DNA of 57,577 nt from Clostridia bacterium (lineage in GTDB: Bacteria > Bacillota > Sulfobacillia > JAJZYS01 > JAJYTV01). Positions 1-7,709 of this stretch are shown piece after piece. The position numbers were made by a program, and so were the translations under genes. Position 1 is the stretch's first letter. Each line of letters begins with the position of its first letter. The notes under the pieces were generated by a model, which was given only the letters and a program-made list of their open reading frames with translations, did not search any database and had not been told where the DNA came from. The stretch covers positions 1-57,577 of the forward strand of contig DAIBJA010000025.1 of assembly GCA_027420455.1 (NCBI GenBank), in the 5' to 3' direction.

Positions 1-809
1 ACGATCTGCGGTCCGCAGCCCGGGATCAGCCCGACGGCGGCCGCGAGCAGGACGTCGATCAGGACGTTTCCTTGCAGCATCTGGACGAGGATGCCGCCCG
101 ACAGCGCGTTGCCCAGTTGGAAGAGGACGTCGGCCGCCACCACCCAGATGATGATCTCCGCGGCGTCGCGCACGGACGACTGGAGCGCCTGCCATAGCGG
201 CGTGGAGGGCACCGGTGCCGGCGGCAGCCTTAGCATGACGACGCCGAGCAGGACCAGCACAACGCCAACGCCTCCGGCCAGGGCGACTGCGTGAGGCAGC
301 AGCATGGCGCCCAGGAGACCGACCACCAACAGGGCCGGCCACAGCACCACCGCCCACATCGGCAGGCGGTTCGGCACCGGGCAACTGAAGTTTGCGTCGT
401 CCAACCGCAGGAACTTCGCGGCTACGCTCGATTGCACCAGGTAGCCGAACGCTGCTCCCACCGCCGCAACGATCAGGGTAAGTCCCAGCGTATCGAGAGG
501 TTTGGCGCTCCAAAGCACGAACGCCGCGTCGCCCAGTGTGGCGACATGCGCAGCGTAGAGTGTCCCGGCCGTCACCGCCCCCAGGCCATACAGGCGTGTC
601 ATGGTGATGCTGCCGGCACAGCCTGGAACAGCCGACGCCAGGGCTCCCAGCGCGGGCTGAAGGCCCCGTGTCTTTGCGAAGAGTCGTTCGAAGTTTAGAT
701 ACCCTGCGGCTTCTATATACGCTACAGCAAAGAGCAGTACGGCAACCGGTAGCGCGACGCTAATTAGAGCATCCTTCGATGTCACAAGAGTTAACTGGAC
801 CAAATGCAC
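1..809 (-). CDS. putative manganese/heavy-metal exporter, multi-TM (partial)
   Basis: This reading frame runs off the left edge, so only the N-terminal ~269 residues are present. A GTG at 809-807 follows a purine-rich stretch (GGTGGGGA) at RBS distance; a second GTG at 785 is possible. The translation is strongly hydrophobic with several membrane segments. It carries two similar proline-glycine-cysteine motifs, PGCAGS near residue 60 and LIPGCGPQI at the truncated end. Such paired PxC motifs on internally repeated halves are typical of the 10-TM family annotated as ArsP_2 or putative manganese transporter. The family assignment is from memory of that signature; the substrate is not shown by the sequence. 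Confidence 0.6.
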   Translation of the reverse strand, partial: MHLVQLTLVTSKDALISVALPVAVLLFAVAYIEAAGYLNFERLFAKTRGLQPALGALASAVPGCAGSITMTRLYGLGAVTAGTLYAAHVATLGDAAFVLWSAKPLDTLGLTLIVAAVGAAFGYLVQSSVAAKFLRLDDANFSCPVPNRLPMWAVVLWPALLVVGLLGAMLLPHAVALAGGVGVVLVLLGVVMLRLPPAPVPSTPLWQALQSSVRDAAEIIIWVVAADVLFQLGNALSGGILVQMLQGNVLIDVLLAAAVGLIPGCGPQI

Positions 810-898
810 TCTGTCCCCACCCCGAGATACAAGTTCGTCACGCCTAGATAGATATGACGGACACCCTTGCATTGCTACGGTAGTGCGGGACAGTGTAC

Positions 899-912
899 TT
901 AGGACAGACTAA
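899..912. promoter_or_regulatory. possible DtxR/MntR-type operator (imperfect)
   Basis: TTAGGACAGACTAA is an imperfect inverted repeat upstream of the putative metal exporter. It resembles half-sites of DtxR-family metalloregulators. A second, better site lies at 955-968. Function is inferred only from position and resemblance. Confidence 0.2.
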
Positions 913-917
913 AAGTT

Positions 918-950
918 AAGCGGCGCACACCATTTTTGTTTGCGCCGCTT
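918..950 (-). terminator. intrinsic terminator of purA
   Basis: A perfect 10-bp stem (918-927 with 941-950) encloses a 13-nt loop. On the minus strand it lies 28 nt past the purA stop and is followed by AACTTTT, a short U-rich tail. Confidence 0.7.
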
Positions 951-954
951 TCGT

Positions 955-968
955 TTAGGCTATCCTAA
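955..968. promoter_or_regulatory. possible DtxR-type operator (perfect inverted repeat)
   Basis: TTAGGCTATCCTAA is a perfect 5-bp inverted repeat around a 4-nt spacer, similar to half-sites bound by DtxR/IdeR-type iron or manganese regulators. It lies between the purA stop and its terminator, about 150 nt upstream of the exporter start. A chance palindrome cannot be excluded. Confidence 0.25.
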
Positions 969-978
969 CTCAGAATTA

Positions 979-2259
979 CTAGAACAGTTCCTCGACGTAA
1001 ATCGTCTCACCCTGGTCGCGACCCACCGATATCACGGCAGCCTTCGCGTGGGTGATCTGCTCGATGCGCTGAACGTAGCGTTCGAGGCTGTGCGGAATCT
1101 CGTTGCGGTGCGCTGGCGTACCAAGTTCGCCCCAACCGTCGAGTTCCTCGTAGATCGGCTTGCATCTGGCGAAGTCCCTGAGGGTCGCAGGCGGATCCTC
1201 GATCCGCCGACCATCCAGGTCGTACGCGACGGCGATCTTGATCTTGTCGAAGCCGGCCAGGACGTCCACCGAATTGATGGCCAGGTGCGTCAGCCCGTTG
1301 ATCCTCGCCGCATAGCCCAGGAGGACGCCGTCGACCCAACCGATGCGCCGTGGGCGGCCGGTGGTCGTGCCATACTCCTTGCCCCGCTCGCGGATCGCGT
1401 CGCCCTGCTCGTTCAAAAGCTCCGTCGGGAAGGGCCCGTCGCCCACCCGGGAGGTGTACGCCTTGAGCACACCGAGCACCTTGTCGATCTTGGTCGGTCC
1501 GACTCCGGATCCGATCGTCACGCCACCCGCGACCGGGTGCGACGAGGTCACGTAGGGATAGGTGCCGTGGTCCACGTCGAGGAGCGAGCCCTGAGCCCCT
1601 TCGAAGACCACGCGCTCGCCCGCGTCGATCGCCTCGTTGACCAGGCGCGCGGTGTCGGCGACGTACGGCCGCAGGCGCTCGGCGTATCCGAGGTACTCCT
1701 CGTAGACGGCGGCCGCGGACAGGGGTTCCTGGCCGTAGACCTTCTGCAGGAGGTCGTTCTTGAGAGCGACATTCTCCTCGATCATCTCGCGCAGGCCCTC
1801 GGGATCGAGGAGGTCCGCGACGCGGATGCCGAGGCGAGCGTTCTTGTCCATGTAAGCTGGCCCGATGCCGCGGCGCGTCGTGCCGATGCGCCGAAGTCCG
1901 CGCCGATCCTCGTCGAGGCCGTCTAGCATCCTGTGGTACGGCATGATGAGGTGCGCACGGTCGGAGAGGATGAGACGGCTGGTGTCCACGCCTTCGGATC
2001 GCAGGTAGTCGATCTCCTGCAACAGGACCTCGGGGTCCACGACGACGCCGTTGCCGATGACGCTTGTGCATTCGGGATATAGGACGCCGGACGGAACGAT
2101 GTGCACGCGGAAGACCTTGCCGCCTACGACGACCGTGTGCCCCGCGTTGTTGCCGCCCTGCGTGCGAACCACCATGTGTGCCTGACGGGCTAGGTAGTGG
2201 CTGACCTTTCCCTTGCCTTCGTCGCCGAACTGGGCGCCGACCACCGCGATGGCTGGCAC
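979..2259 (-). CDS. purA: adenylosuccinate synthetase
   Basis: PurA couples GTP hydrolysis to joining IMP and aspartate, the first committed step from IMP to AMP. The 426-residue product has the usual family length. The GDEGKGK nucleotide loop sits within the first 20 residues, and GGNNAGHT and the C-terminal DQGETI region are intact. The GTG at 2259 is chosen because it follows GAGGAGG and puts the conserved AIAVVGAQFGDEGKG right at the N-terminus; the longer frame to 2298 adds 13 unrelated residues. It is monocistronic by context, with its own promoter (2298-2327) and terminator (918-950). It lies next to dnaB, a common Bacillota arrangement. Confidence 0.95.
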   Translation of the reverse strand: MPAIAVVGAQFGDEGKGKVSHYLARQAHMVVRTQGGNNAGHTVVVGGKVFRVHIVPSGVLYPECTSVIGNGVVVDPEVLLQEIDYLRSEGVDTSRLILSDRAHLIMPYHRMLDGLDEDRRGLRRIGTTRRGIGPAYMDKNARLGIRVADLLDPEGLREMIEENVALKNDLLQKVYGQEPLSAAAVYEEYLGYAERLRPYVADTARLVNEAIDAGERVVFEGAQGSLLDVDHGTYPYVTSSHPVAGGVTIGSGVGPTKIDKVLGVLKAYTSRVGDGPFPTELLNEQGDAIRERGKEYGTTTGRPRRIGWVDGVLLGYAARINGLTHLAINSVDVLAGFDKIKIAVAYDLDGRRIEDPPATLRDFARCKPIYEELDGWGELGTPAHRNEIPHSLERYVQRIEQITHAKAAVISVGRDQGETIYVEELF

Positions 2260-2297
2260 TCTACCGCCTCCTCGAGTCGGCCTAACGGGCCGCCGCA

Positions 2298-2327
2298 AGG
2301 ATAGCAGAGCCCCTTGACCGGTGTCAA
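2298..2327 (-). promoter_or_regulatory. sigma-A type promoter of purA
   Basis: On the minus strand, TTGACA (2327-2322) is separated by 18 nt from TATCCT (2303-2298). The -35 box is consensus. It lies inside the right arm and loop of the dnaB terminator hairpin, and transcription would start about 30 nt upstream of the purA GTG. Confidence 0.55.
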
Positions 2328-2335
2328 AGGGCTCT
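2306..2335 (-). terminator. hairpin terminator after dnaB
   Basis: A 13-bp stem (2306-2318 with 2323-2335, one mismatch) has a 4-nt loop and lies 32 nt past the dnaB stop. It lacks a good U tract, so termination strength is uncertain. Confidence 0.45.
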
Positions 2336-2367
2336 TGGCATGGGCGACGGGAGTCCGGGAGCGCCTC

Positions 2368-3717
2368 TCAGCGCGGCTCTTCCACCTCGCGCAGATCGAA
2401 GCGTCCGTATTCCTTCTGGAAGTGGAGGTACACCTTCCCGACCGGACCGTTGCGCTGCTTCGCGATGTTGATCTGGGCGATGTTCTGCTGCTCGGGCGGC
2501 AGTTCCTGGTTGTAATAGTCGTCGCGGTAGATGAACGCCACCACGTCCGCGTCCTGTTCGATCGCCCCGGACTCCCTCAGGTCGGACAGCATGGGCTGCT
2601 TGTCCTGCCTGGACTCGACAGCGCGCGAGAGCTGCGAGAGAGCCACGACCGGCACGCTGAGCTCACGCGCCAGGGCCTTCAGAGACCTCGAGATCGCGGA
2701 GATCTCCTGCTGGCGGTTCTCCGTGCGGTTTCGTGCCTCCATCAGCTGCAGATAGTCGATCAGGATGAGACCGATGTGGTGCTCCGCCTTGAGACGCCTC
2801 GCCCTGGCGCGAAGGTCGAGGGCGGTGAGCGACGGCGTGTCGTCGATGAAGATCGGCGCACTCGAAAGCCGGTCGACGGCCAGGGCGAAGTTCTTCCACT
2901 CGTCGTCGCTCATGCGTCCAGTGCGCAGGTTGTTCTGGTTGATGAAACCCTCCGAGCAGACGAGGCGCAGGGCCAGCTGTTCGCGCGACATCTCGAGCGA
3001 GAAGACCGCGACCGGCACCCCTTCGACCGCCGCGTTGCGGGCGAGGTTCAACGCAAACGCCGTCTTGCCCATCGACGGGCGTGCCGCGACGATGATCAGA
3101 TCGGCCGGCTGCAGACCCGCCGTCAGCTCGTCGAGGCGAGGAAAACCTGTCCGCACGCCCGTGACCCCGCCGCCCTCGCGGTAAATCGAATTCATCTTGC
3201 CGATCGTCTCGAGCAGCACGTCCTTGAGCGGCGCGTAGCTGCGGGTGCTGCGGCTCTGGGCGATCTGGAAGATCTTCGCCTCGGCCTCGTCCAGAAGCTC
3301 GTCCGCCGGCAACTGCGGGTCAAAGCCGCGCGCGACGATTTCGGTGCCGGCGCGGATCACCTGGCGGGCCAGGGAACGGTCGCGCACCATCTGCGCGTAG
3401 CGCTCGACGTGCGCCGCCGTCGCCACGCCGGCGGCCAGGGACGTGAGATAGGCGATGCCACCAGCGGCCTCGAGCCTGCCGGTCTTGCGCAGTTCCTCGG
3501 AGAGGGTCACGAGGTCGATCGGCTCGCTGCGCTCGAAGAGCGTCAGCATGGACTCGTAGATGGCGCGGTTGGCTTCGCGGTAGAAGTCCTCCGGCTGCAG
3601 GATGGTGAGCGCCTGCGGAATGGCCTCCGTCTCGATCAGCATCGAGCCGAGCACTCCGCGCTCGGCCTCGATGCTCTGGGGTGGTGTGCGGCCTACGGCG
3701 GCCTCAGGCGTTGCCAC
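2368..3717 (-). CDS. dnaB: replicative DNA helicase DnaB
   Basis: DnaB is the hexameric 5'-3' helicase that unwinds DNA at the replication fork. The product is 449 residues, normal for the family. The N-terminal domain starts with PPQSIEAERGVLGSML. The RecA-like ATPase has the Walker A loop RPSMGKT and the DYLQLM Walker B region, then the conserved LSQLSR and LRESGAIEQDAD segments. No intein is present, although this gene often hosts one. It follows rplI with a 3-nt gap and is the last gene of the rpsF-to-dnaB block. The ATG at 3717 gives the expected N-terminus. Confidence 0.97.
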   Translation of the reverse strand: MATPEAAVGRTPPQSIEAERGVLGSMLIETEAIPQALTILQPEDFYREANRAIYESMLTLFERSEPIDLVTLSEELRKTGRLEAAGGIAYLTSLAAGVATAAHVERYAQMVRDRSLARQVIRAGTEIVARGFDPQLPADELLDEAEAKIFQIAQSRSTRSYAPLKDVLLETIGKMNSIYREGGGVTGVRTGFPRLDELTAGLQPADLIIVAARPSMGKTAFALNLARNAAVEGVPVAVFSLEMSREQLALRLVCSEGFINQNNLRTGRMSDDEWKNFALAVDRLSSAPIFIDDTPSLTALDLRARARRLKAEHHIGLILIDYLQLMEARNRTENRQQEISAISRSLKALARELSVPVVALSQLSRAVESRQDKQPMLSDLRESGAIEQDADVVAFIYRDDYYNQELPPEQQNIAQINIAKQRNGPVGKVYLHFQKEYGRFDLREVEEPR

Positions 3718-3720
3718 GGC

Positions 3721-4164
3721 CTAGGCTCGGACGACGGTGATGCGCAGGCGCGCCGTCACCTTGGCGTGCGGGCGCACCTCGACGACATATTCCCCAAGCT
3801 GGCGGATGGGCGCCGCGATCTCGATGCGGCGCTTGTCGACCTCGACGCCCTGCTGCGCGAGGGCCGACGCGATGTCCTGCGCCGTCACCGAGCCGAACGG
3901 CTTGCCGTTCTCCCCCACCTTGAGCTTCAGCTCGATCGCCATCGCGGAGATGCGCTCACCGAGTGCCTGCGCTTCCTGGAGTAGCCTGTCCTGGCGCCCT
4001 TGCGCCTTGCGCTGCTCCACCTGCGCCTGCTTCATGCGCCCCTCGGACAGATCGTCGGCAAGGCCGCGCGGGAACAGGAAGTTGCGGGCGTAGCCGTCTG
4101 CGACTTTGACGATCTCCCCGCGCTTGCCAAGATTCTTAACGTCTTCGCGCAAGATCACCTGCAT
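3721..4164 (-). CDS. rplI: 50S ribosomal protein L9
   Basis: L9 binds 23S rRNA near the base of the L1 stalk and helps keep the reading frame. The product from ATG 4164 is 147 residues and begins MQVILREDVKNLGKRGE, the canonical L9 N-domain, followed by the long connecting helix and the C-domain. A GTG at 4191 would add nine residues (VAALARPDS), but GGGAGGT directly abuts it, too close to serve as its RBS; the start is therefore not fully settled. It lies between the YybS-like gene and dnaB, as in many Bacillota. Confidence 0.93.
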   Translation of the reverse strand: MQVILREDVKNLGKRGEIVKVADGYARNFLFPRGLADDLSEGRMKQAQVEQRKAQGRQDRLLQEAQALGERISAMAIELKLKVGENGKPFGSVTAQDIASALAQQGVEVDKRRIEIAAPIRQLGEYVVEVRPHAKVTARLRITVVRA

Positions 4165-4201
4165 GCTGTCCGGCCGCGCGAGCGCGGCCACACCTCCCGC
4201 C

Positions 4202-5110
4202 TTAGCTAGTTGTGGAACCGCGAATCCGACGTAGGTCGATGAAGACGTCGAGAATGCCGATCCAGATCAGGAGCTCCGCGAAGGCCGGCGTCAGGAGCAG
4301 GATTCCGAGTACGACGACCCGGATCACCGGCGGGATGCCGAGGCGCGCGAGCCAGAAGCTCAGGATGGCGAGCCCGATGACCAGGAGCGGAACTTCGCTC
4401 CACAGGACCGCAAATCCGATCCAGCGCTGCACGTCCGTCGAGAGCCCGAGCAGCCCCGAGCCAAGCTGCGCCGCGAAAAGTGCGAGGTAGATCGGCGGTA
4501 GCCATTCCGGCGCCGTCCACCTGAGGAATGGCCGGACCTCTGGAAGGCCGCGGCGACGCGCCAGCAGGGTCCAACGGGTGAAGTAGAAGCCCTCGAACAG
4601 CATGAAACCGCCATAGAGCGGCGCGACGGCCGGCAACATCGCCCCCACCTGCGCCGTGATGCTGCGCACCTCGCGCGCTGGCAGGCCGAACATCTGCCCG
4701 AGGGCATGTGCCTGCTGCGCGCTGATCTGCAGTTGCTGCCCTCCGAAGAGGGTTGGGAGCATGAAGTAGCAGGCGACTGCGGCCGTGGCGAGCAGGAAGG
4801 CCGGACCCACCTGCCTCAAAAGTGGCGCCGCTCGCCGCATCTCGGCTCCCAGGACCGCCGCCGCGAGGAAGAGTAGTGCGGCCGGTACACTCACGGCCCC
4901 GCCCAGCAGCAGGACGACCAACAGTCCGACCGCCGCCGCGATCAGCGACTCCAGCACCCCGTCCTCGAACGCGACGACGGCTATGGGCAGCAGCGCCGCT
5001 CCGCCCAGGAGCACCGGAAGGAGGACAAAGTAGCCGAGACCCGCGAGCGCGCCCCAGCCAAACCAGGCCGCGACTCGGCGCCATGCGGCCTGCCGCTCAG
5101 GTGTTGCCAT
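4202..5110 (-). CDS. DUF2232 (YybS-type) integral membrane protein
   Basis: This 302-residue protein has about seven or eight hydrophobic segments and no long soluble part. Its position between the rpsR/ssb block and rplI-dnaB, and its general layout, match the YybS/DUF2232 family found in the same neighbourhood of other Bacillota. The molecular function of that family is not established. ATG 5110 (MATPERQAAW) is preferred because the longer frame to 5254 adds 48 arginine-rich residues that only shadow the upstream gene. The start overlaps the 3' end of the MazG-like gene by 14 nt, which suggests translational coupling. Confidence 0.75.
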   Translation of the reverse strand: MATPERQAAWRRVAAWFGWGALAGLGYFVLLPVLLGGAALLPIAVVAFEDGVLESLIAAAVGLLVVLLLGGAVSVPAALLFLAAAVLGAEMRRAAPLLRQVGPAFLLATAAVACYFMLPTLFGGQQLQISAQQAHALGQMFGLPAREVRSITAQVGAMLPAVAPLYGGFMLFEGFYFTRWTLLARRRGLPEVRPFLRWTAPEWLPPIYLALFAAQLGSGLLGLSTDVQRWIGFAVLWSEVPLLVIGLAILSFWLARLGIPPVIRVVVLGILLLTPAFAELLIWIGILDVFIDLRRIRGSTTS

Positions 5111-5450
5111 GTGTTTCGAAGTGTTGCTCCAACGCGCTGAGGTCCCCGTACGCCCGTTCCACCTCGTGGCCGGACAGAGCGAGTTCGCGCGCCCGCATGG
5201 CCACCCGCGCCTCGATCTGCGCAAATGGCACCCCCAGCCTGCGCCCGAGGACATAGGTTGTGAGCACGATCGACGCGAGGGCGTCGGTCATCGCGTCCTG
5301 CGAGCTTAGCGCCACCGCCTTGAACAGCGCGGCCACACCGCCCACGAGCTCCGCTTTGAGCCAATCCATGATCTTCAGATGCCGGGCGAGCGTTTGGCTC
5401 TGGCCGAACGGCGGCACGTACGTCATCCTCTCTGCGGCCTTCTTCGTCAC
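5097..5450 (-). CDS. MazG-like family protein
   Basis: A 117-residue, mainly helical protein. The N-terminal TYVPPFGQSQTLARHLKIMDWLK and the ELVGGVAALFKA segment match a small MazG-like family often encoded beside rpsR and yybS in Bacillota. True MazG enzymes hydrolyse nucleoside triphosphates through an EEXXE metal site; that motif is not evident here, so enzymatic activity is doubtful. GTG 5450 gives the full frame, while ATG 5426 (MTYVPP) is a possible alternative start. It overlaps the next gene by 14 nt. Confidence 0.7.
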   Translation of the reverse strand: MTKKAAERMTYVPPFGQSQTLARHLKIMDWLKAELVGGVAALFKAVALSSQDAMTDALASIVLTTYVLGRRLGVPFAQIEARVAMRARELALSGHEVERAYGDLSALEQHFETHGNT

Positions 5451-5490
5451 GTCGGGTTGGCCATCCTCCCGCTACGAAGGCCGTAGTGCT

Positions 5491-5520
5491 GGAAGGGAGG
5501 CGCCGTGGCGCCTCCCTTCC
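5491..5520 (-). terminator. strong hairpin after rpsR
   Basis: GGAAGGGAGGCGCC (5491-5504) and its perfect complement (5507-5520) form a very stable GC-rich hairpin directly after the rpsR stop. There is no U tract, so it may act as a partial terminator or an mRNA 3'-end stabiliser between rpsR and the MazG-like gene. Confidence 0.55.
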
Positions 5521-5525
5521 GGATG

Positions 5526-5756
5526 TCAGTCGATGGTGAACGGCAGGAGCGCGAGGTTGCGTGCCCGCTTGATCGCCACGGTCAACTGGCGCTGGTGATG
5601 CGCGCAGTTGCCGCTGATGCGTCGCGGCAGGATCTTGCCACGCTCCGTAATGTATCGCCTGAGCTTCTGGGCCTCGCGGTAATCCACCTCGACAACCTTG
5701 TCGACGCAGAAGCTGCAGACGCGCCGCTTCGAGCGGCGTCCGCGCTCTCGGCGCAT
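5526..5756 (-). CDS. rpsR: 30S ribosomal protein S18
   Basis: S18 pairs with S6 on the small-subunit platform. The 76-residue product has the family core, including KKL-type and [16 protein letters not shown] segments, and an N-terminal CSFC. With the later cysteine this fits the zinc-binding form of S18. It is the third gene of the rpsF-ssb-rpsR operon, 18 nt downstream of ssb, and is followed by a strong hairpin. Confidence 0.97.
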   Translation of the reverse strand: MRRERGRRSKRRVCSFCVDKVVEVDYREAQKLRRYITERGKILPRRISGNCAHHQRQLTVAIKRARNLALLPFTID

Positions 5757-5774
5757 CGCGTCATCTCCTTTTGA

Positions 5775-6191
5775 TCAGAACGGAACCGGTTCGTCGTCCT
5801 CACCGAAGTCCTCGGGCTCGGCGCTGTAGGGGTCGCCCTCCACCTCGCCACCACCCGGACCACCGGAGGTGCCTGGACGGTCGAGGAACCGCACATCGTC
5901 CGCGACGACCTCGTAGACCCGCCGCCGCTGGCCATCTTGGCCATCGAAGGATCGGACCTCGAGGCGTCCTTCCACCGCGATCAGACGCCCCTTCTTGAGG
6001 TGCGCCGCGCAGGTCTCGGCCAGCTTGCGCCAGGCCCGCAGATCGATGAAGTCGGTCTCGCGCTCGCCCTGCTGATTGGCGAACGGCCGCTGCACCGCGA
6101 TCGACATCCGCACGGATGCGATTCCGCTCGGGGTGTAGCGCATTTCCGGGTCGCGCACAAGCCGGCCGATCAGGATCACGCGGTTCAGCAT
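5775..6191 (-). CDS. ssb: single-stranded DNA-binding protein
   Basis: SSB coats single-stranded DNA and recruits replication and repair proteins. The 138-residue protein starts MLNRVILIGRLVRDPE, typical of the OB-fold domain, and ends in an acidic tail DFGEDDEPVPF, the canonical protein-interaction tip. A glycine-rich linker (GTSGGPGGGE) joins the two. It lies between rpsF (15 nt upstream) and rpsR in the standard operon. Confidence 0.97.
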   Translation of the reverse strand: MLNRVILIGRLVRDPEMRYTPSGIASVRMSIAVQRPFANQQGERETDFIDLRAWRKLAETCAAHLKKGRLIAVEGRLEVRSFDGQDGQRRRVYEVVADDVRFLDRPGTSGGPGGGEVEGDPYSAEPEDFGEDDEPVPF

Positions 6192-6206
6192 CGGCCGCCC
6201 TCCTTT

Positions 6207-6791
6207 CTACTCCTCGGCAGGTTCCTGGGCTGCTTCGGGCTCCGCAGGAGCCGGCGCAGCCACGGTGCTCTCCGTCGCAGGCTCGATGCTCTCCGACGTA
6301 GGCTCGGTGCTCTCCGGCGTAGGCTCGGTGGTCTCCGTCGCAGGCTCGGCTTCCTGGGCCTGCGCGGCCTGTGCAGCCTGGATCTCGCTGCGGCGAACCG
6401 GCAGGCCGGGGCTCTGCCTCTCTCCGGCGGGAACAGGGCCGCTGCGGACGCCGTCGGTCCGCGGTCCAGCCTCAGGCATCGGGGTAGGCTTGGGCGGATT
6501 CGGACGCGGCCGAATGACGACGAGGTGCCGAAGCACGTTCTCGTCGATGCGCAGAAGCCGGTCCAGTTCGGCGTTCGCCGTGGACTCGGCCGTGAAGGGC
6601 ACGAAGACGTAGATCCCTTCCTGCTGATCGTTGATCTCATAGGCCAGCCTGCGCTTGCCCCATACGTTCGGCTCCTCTACGGCGCCGCCGTGACGTTCAA
6701 TCACCTGACGGTAGCGCGTCAGCACCGCCGCCTGACGCTCTTCGTCCAGCTCGGGGCGCAGGACGAGCGCCATTTCGTACTCCTTGGCCAT
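6207..6791 (-). CDS. rpsF: 30S ribosomal protein S6 with a long low-complexity C-terminal tail
   Basis: S6 forms a heterodimer with S18 in the small subunit. Residues 1-95 from ATG 6791 (MAKEYEMALVLRPEL) are a complete S6 domain, including the VWGKRRLAYEI and GIYVFVPF segments. AGAGAG lies just upstream. Usual S6 proteins are about 95-105 residues; this one has 194. The extra ~100 residues are rich in Pro, Ala, Glu and Thr and include four copies of a seven-residue unit encoded by 21-bp tandem repeats (6264-6347). The upstream in-frame start at 6875 is rejected because it adds unrelated residues through the leader. Confidence 0.95.
   Translation of the reverse strand: MAKEYEMALVLRPELDEERQAAVLTRYRQVIERHGGAVEEPNVWGKRRLAYEINDQQEGIYVFVPFTAESTANAELDRLLRIDENVLRHLVVIRPRPNPPKPTPMPEAGPRTDGVRSGPVPAGERQSPGLPVRRSEIQAAQAAQAQEAEPATETTEPTPESTEPTSESIEPATESTVAAPAPAEPEAAQEPAEE
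6264..6347. repeat. four tandem 21-bp repeats inside rpsF
   Basis: Four adjacent 21-bp units start at 6264, 6285, 6306 and 6327, each close to GGTGCTCTCCGTCGCAGGC plus TC, with a few substitutions between units. The length is a multiple of three, so copy-number change would keep the S6 tail in frame. Confidence 0.9.
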
Positions 6792-6877
6792 AATCTCTCT
6801 TTTCACCTCCTCCCCTTGGACACGCCTTGCGCATGCGCAAAGCGAGGCTCCGGTGTTCCGGAGCGGGGAGCGCAAGA

Positions 6878-6906
6878 AGTATAGCAGACAGGCAGAAAGA
6901 CGGCAA
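6878..6906 (-). promoter_or_regulatory. promoter of the rpsF-ssb-rpsR operon
   Basis: On the minus strand, TTGCCG (6906-6901) lies 17 nt from TATACT (6883-6878). The ~80-nt leader before rpsF contains two short hairpins, one holding CACCGGAGC. An S6:S18 autoregulatory site would be expected here, but I cannot confirm one. Confidence 0.6.
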
Positions 6907-6917
6907 TGCCGCGCATT

Positions 6918-7133
6918 CTAGACCGTGGACCCGGGCCCTCGCGAGATGAAGGCCCGAATCCGCTGTTCAAGCTTGATTCGCGGCACGAAGACGTGCCGGC
7001 CGCACTTGGTGCAGCGGATGCCGATGTCGGCGCCGGTGCGGGTGATCTCCCAGGTATCGTTGCCGCATGGGTGAGGTTTGCGCGTGCGGACAACGTCGCC
7101 GACGCGCAACTCGAGCGGCGGTCGAGGGCTCAT
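6918..7133 (-). CDS. DUF951 family protein
   Basis: A 71-residue protein with the family pattern: LRVGDVVRTRKPHPCG, then IRCTKCGRHVFVPR, with cysteines and a histidine that could bind a metal. Function is unknown. Small DUF951 genes commonly sit just upstream of rpsF in Bacillota. ATG 7133 overlaps the last codons of the CvpA-like gene by 4 nt; the longer frame to 7193 is rejected because it only duplicates the neighbour. Confidence 0.85.
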   Translation of the reverse strand: MSPRPPLELRVGDVVRTRKPHPCGNDTWEITRTGADIGIRCTKCGRHVFVPRIKLEQRIRAFISRGPGSTV

Positions 7134-7705
7134 GGCAGCTTCTCCAGGATCGGCGCGAAGTGCTGACCGAGATGCCAGAGCTGCGTCGCCCACGACGCGT
7201 CGACGATGTAGGGCGACAGGCTGCCGAGCATGCCCGAATGGGCGAGCGGCTCCAGGAGCAGCAGCAGGGCGGCCACCACGACAACGTTCTCGAGCGCCCC
7301 GAAAACGCCTCCGGCGAGTCGGTTCATCGGTCCGATGAGGGGCAGGTGATTGGGCAGGCGTCCGATCGTGCCAGCGACCACGCCGATCACGGCTTCCGCG
7401 GCGAACATGATCGCCAGGAAGGCGATGGCCCCCACCACGGCCGCGGCCGTCAGGTGCAGGACCGTACCACCGCCGAGAAGCGCGGTCCCGGCCGGAGCGA
7501 CACGGCCCAGTTCCATCTGGATCGCGTGCTGCAGGTGCCAGTGGCGGTCCATGAAGGTCGCGAGCTGCCCGTAGAAGACGCGCGCGACCACAATGGCCAG
7601 GATGAAGCCGGCAAGGCCCGCAGCCATCGCAAGCAGTCCACGTCCCCAGCCACGCAAGGCGCCCAGGGCAACATAGCAGAGCACCACGATGTCGAACGGC
7701 TGCAT
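7130..7705 (-). CDS. CvpA family membrane protein
   Basis: A 191-residue protein with four hydrophobic segments and the start MQPFDIVVLCYVALGALRGW, as in CvpA/YshB-type proteins (founding member linked to colicin V production). In Bacillota its role is not well defined. It is coupled to the DUF951 gene by a 4-nt overlap and lies 4 nt after the small membrane-protein gene upstream, so these genes are probably co-transcribed. Confidence 0.8.
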   Translation of the reverse strand: MQPFDIVVLCYVALGALRGWGRGLLAMAAGLAGFILAIVVARVFYGQLATFMDRHWHLQHAIQMELGRVAPAGTALLGGGTVLHLTAAAVVGAIAFLAIMFAAEAVIGVVAGTIGRLPNHLPLIGPMNRLAGGVFGALENVVVVAALLLLLEPLAHSGMLGSLSPYIVDASWATQLWHLGQHFAPILEKLP

Positions 7706-7709
7706 CGAG

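Noticed and set aside
2314-3984. Long 556-residue plus-strand ORF
   Set aside because: Shadow of dnaB and rplI on the opposite strand; arginine/histidine-rich translation without family features.
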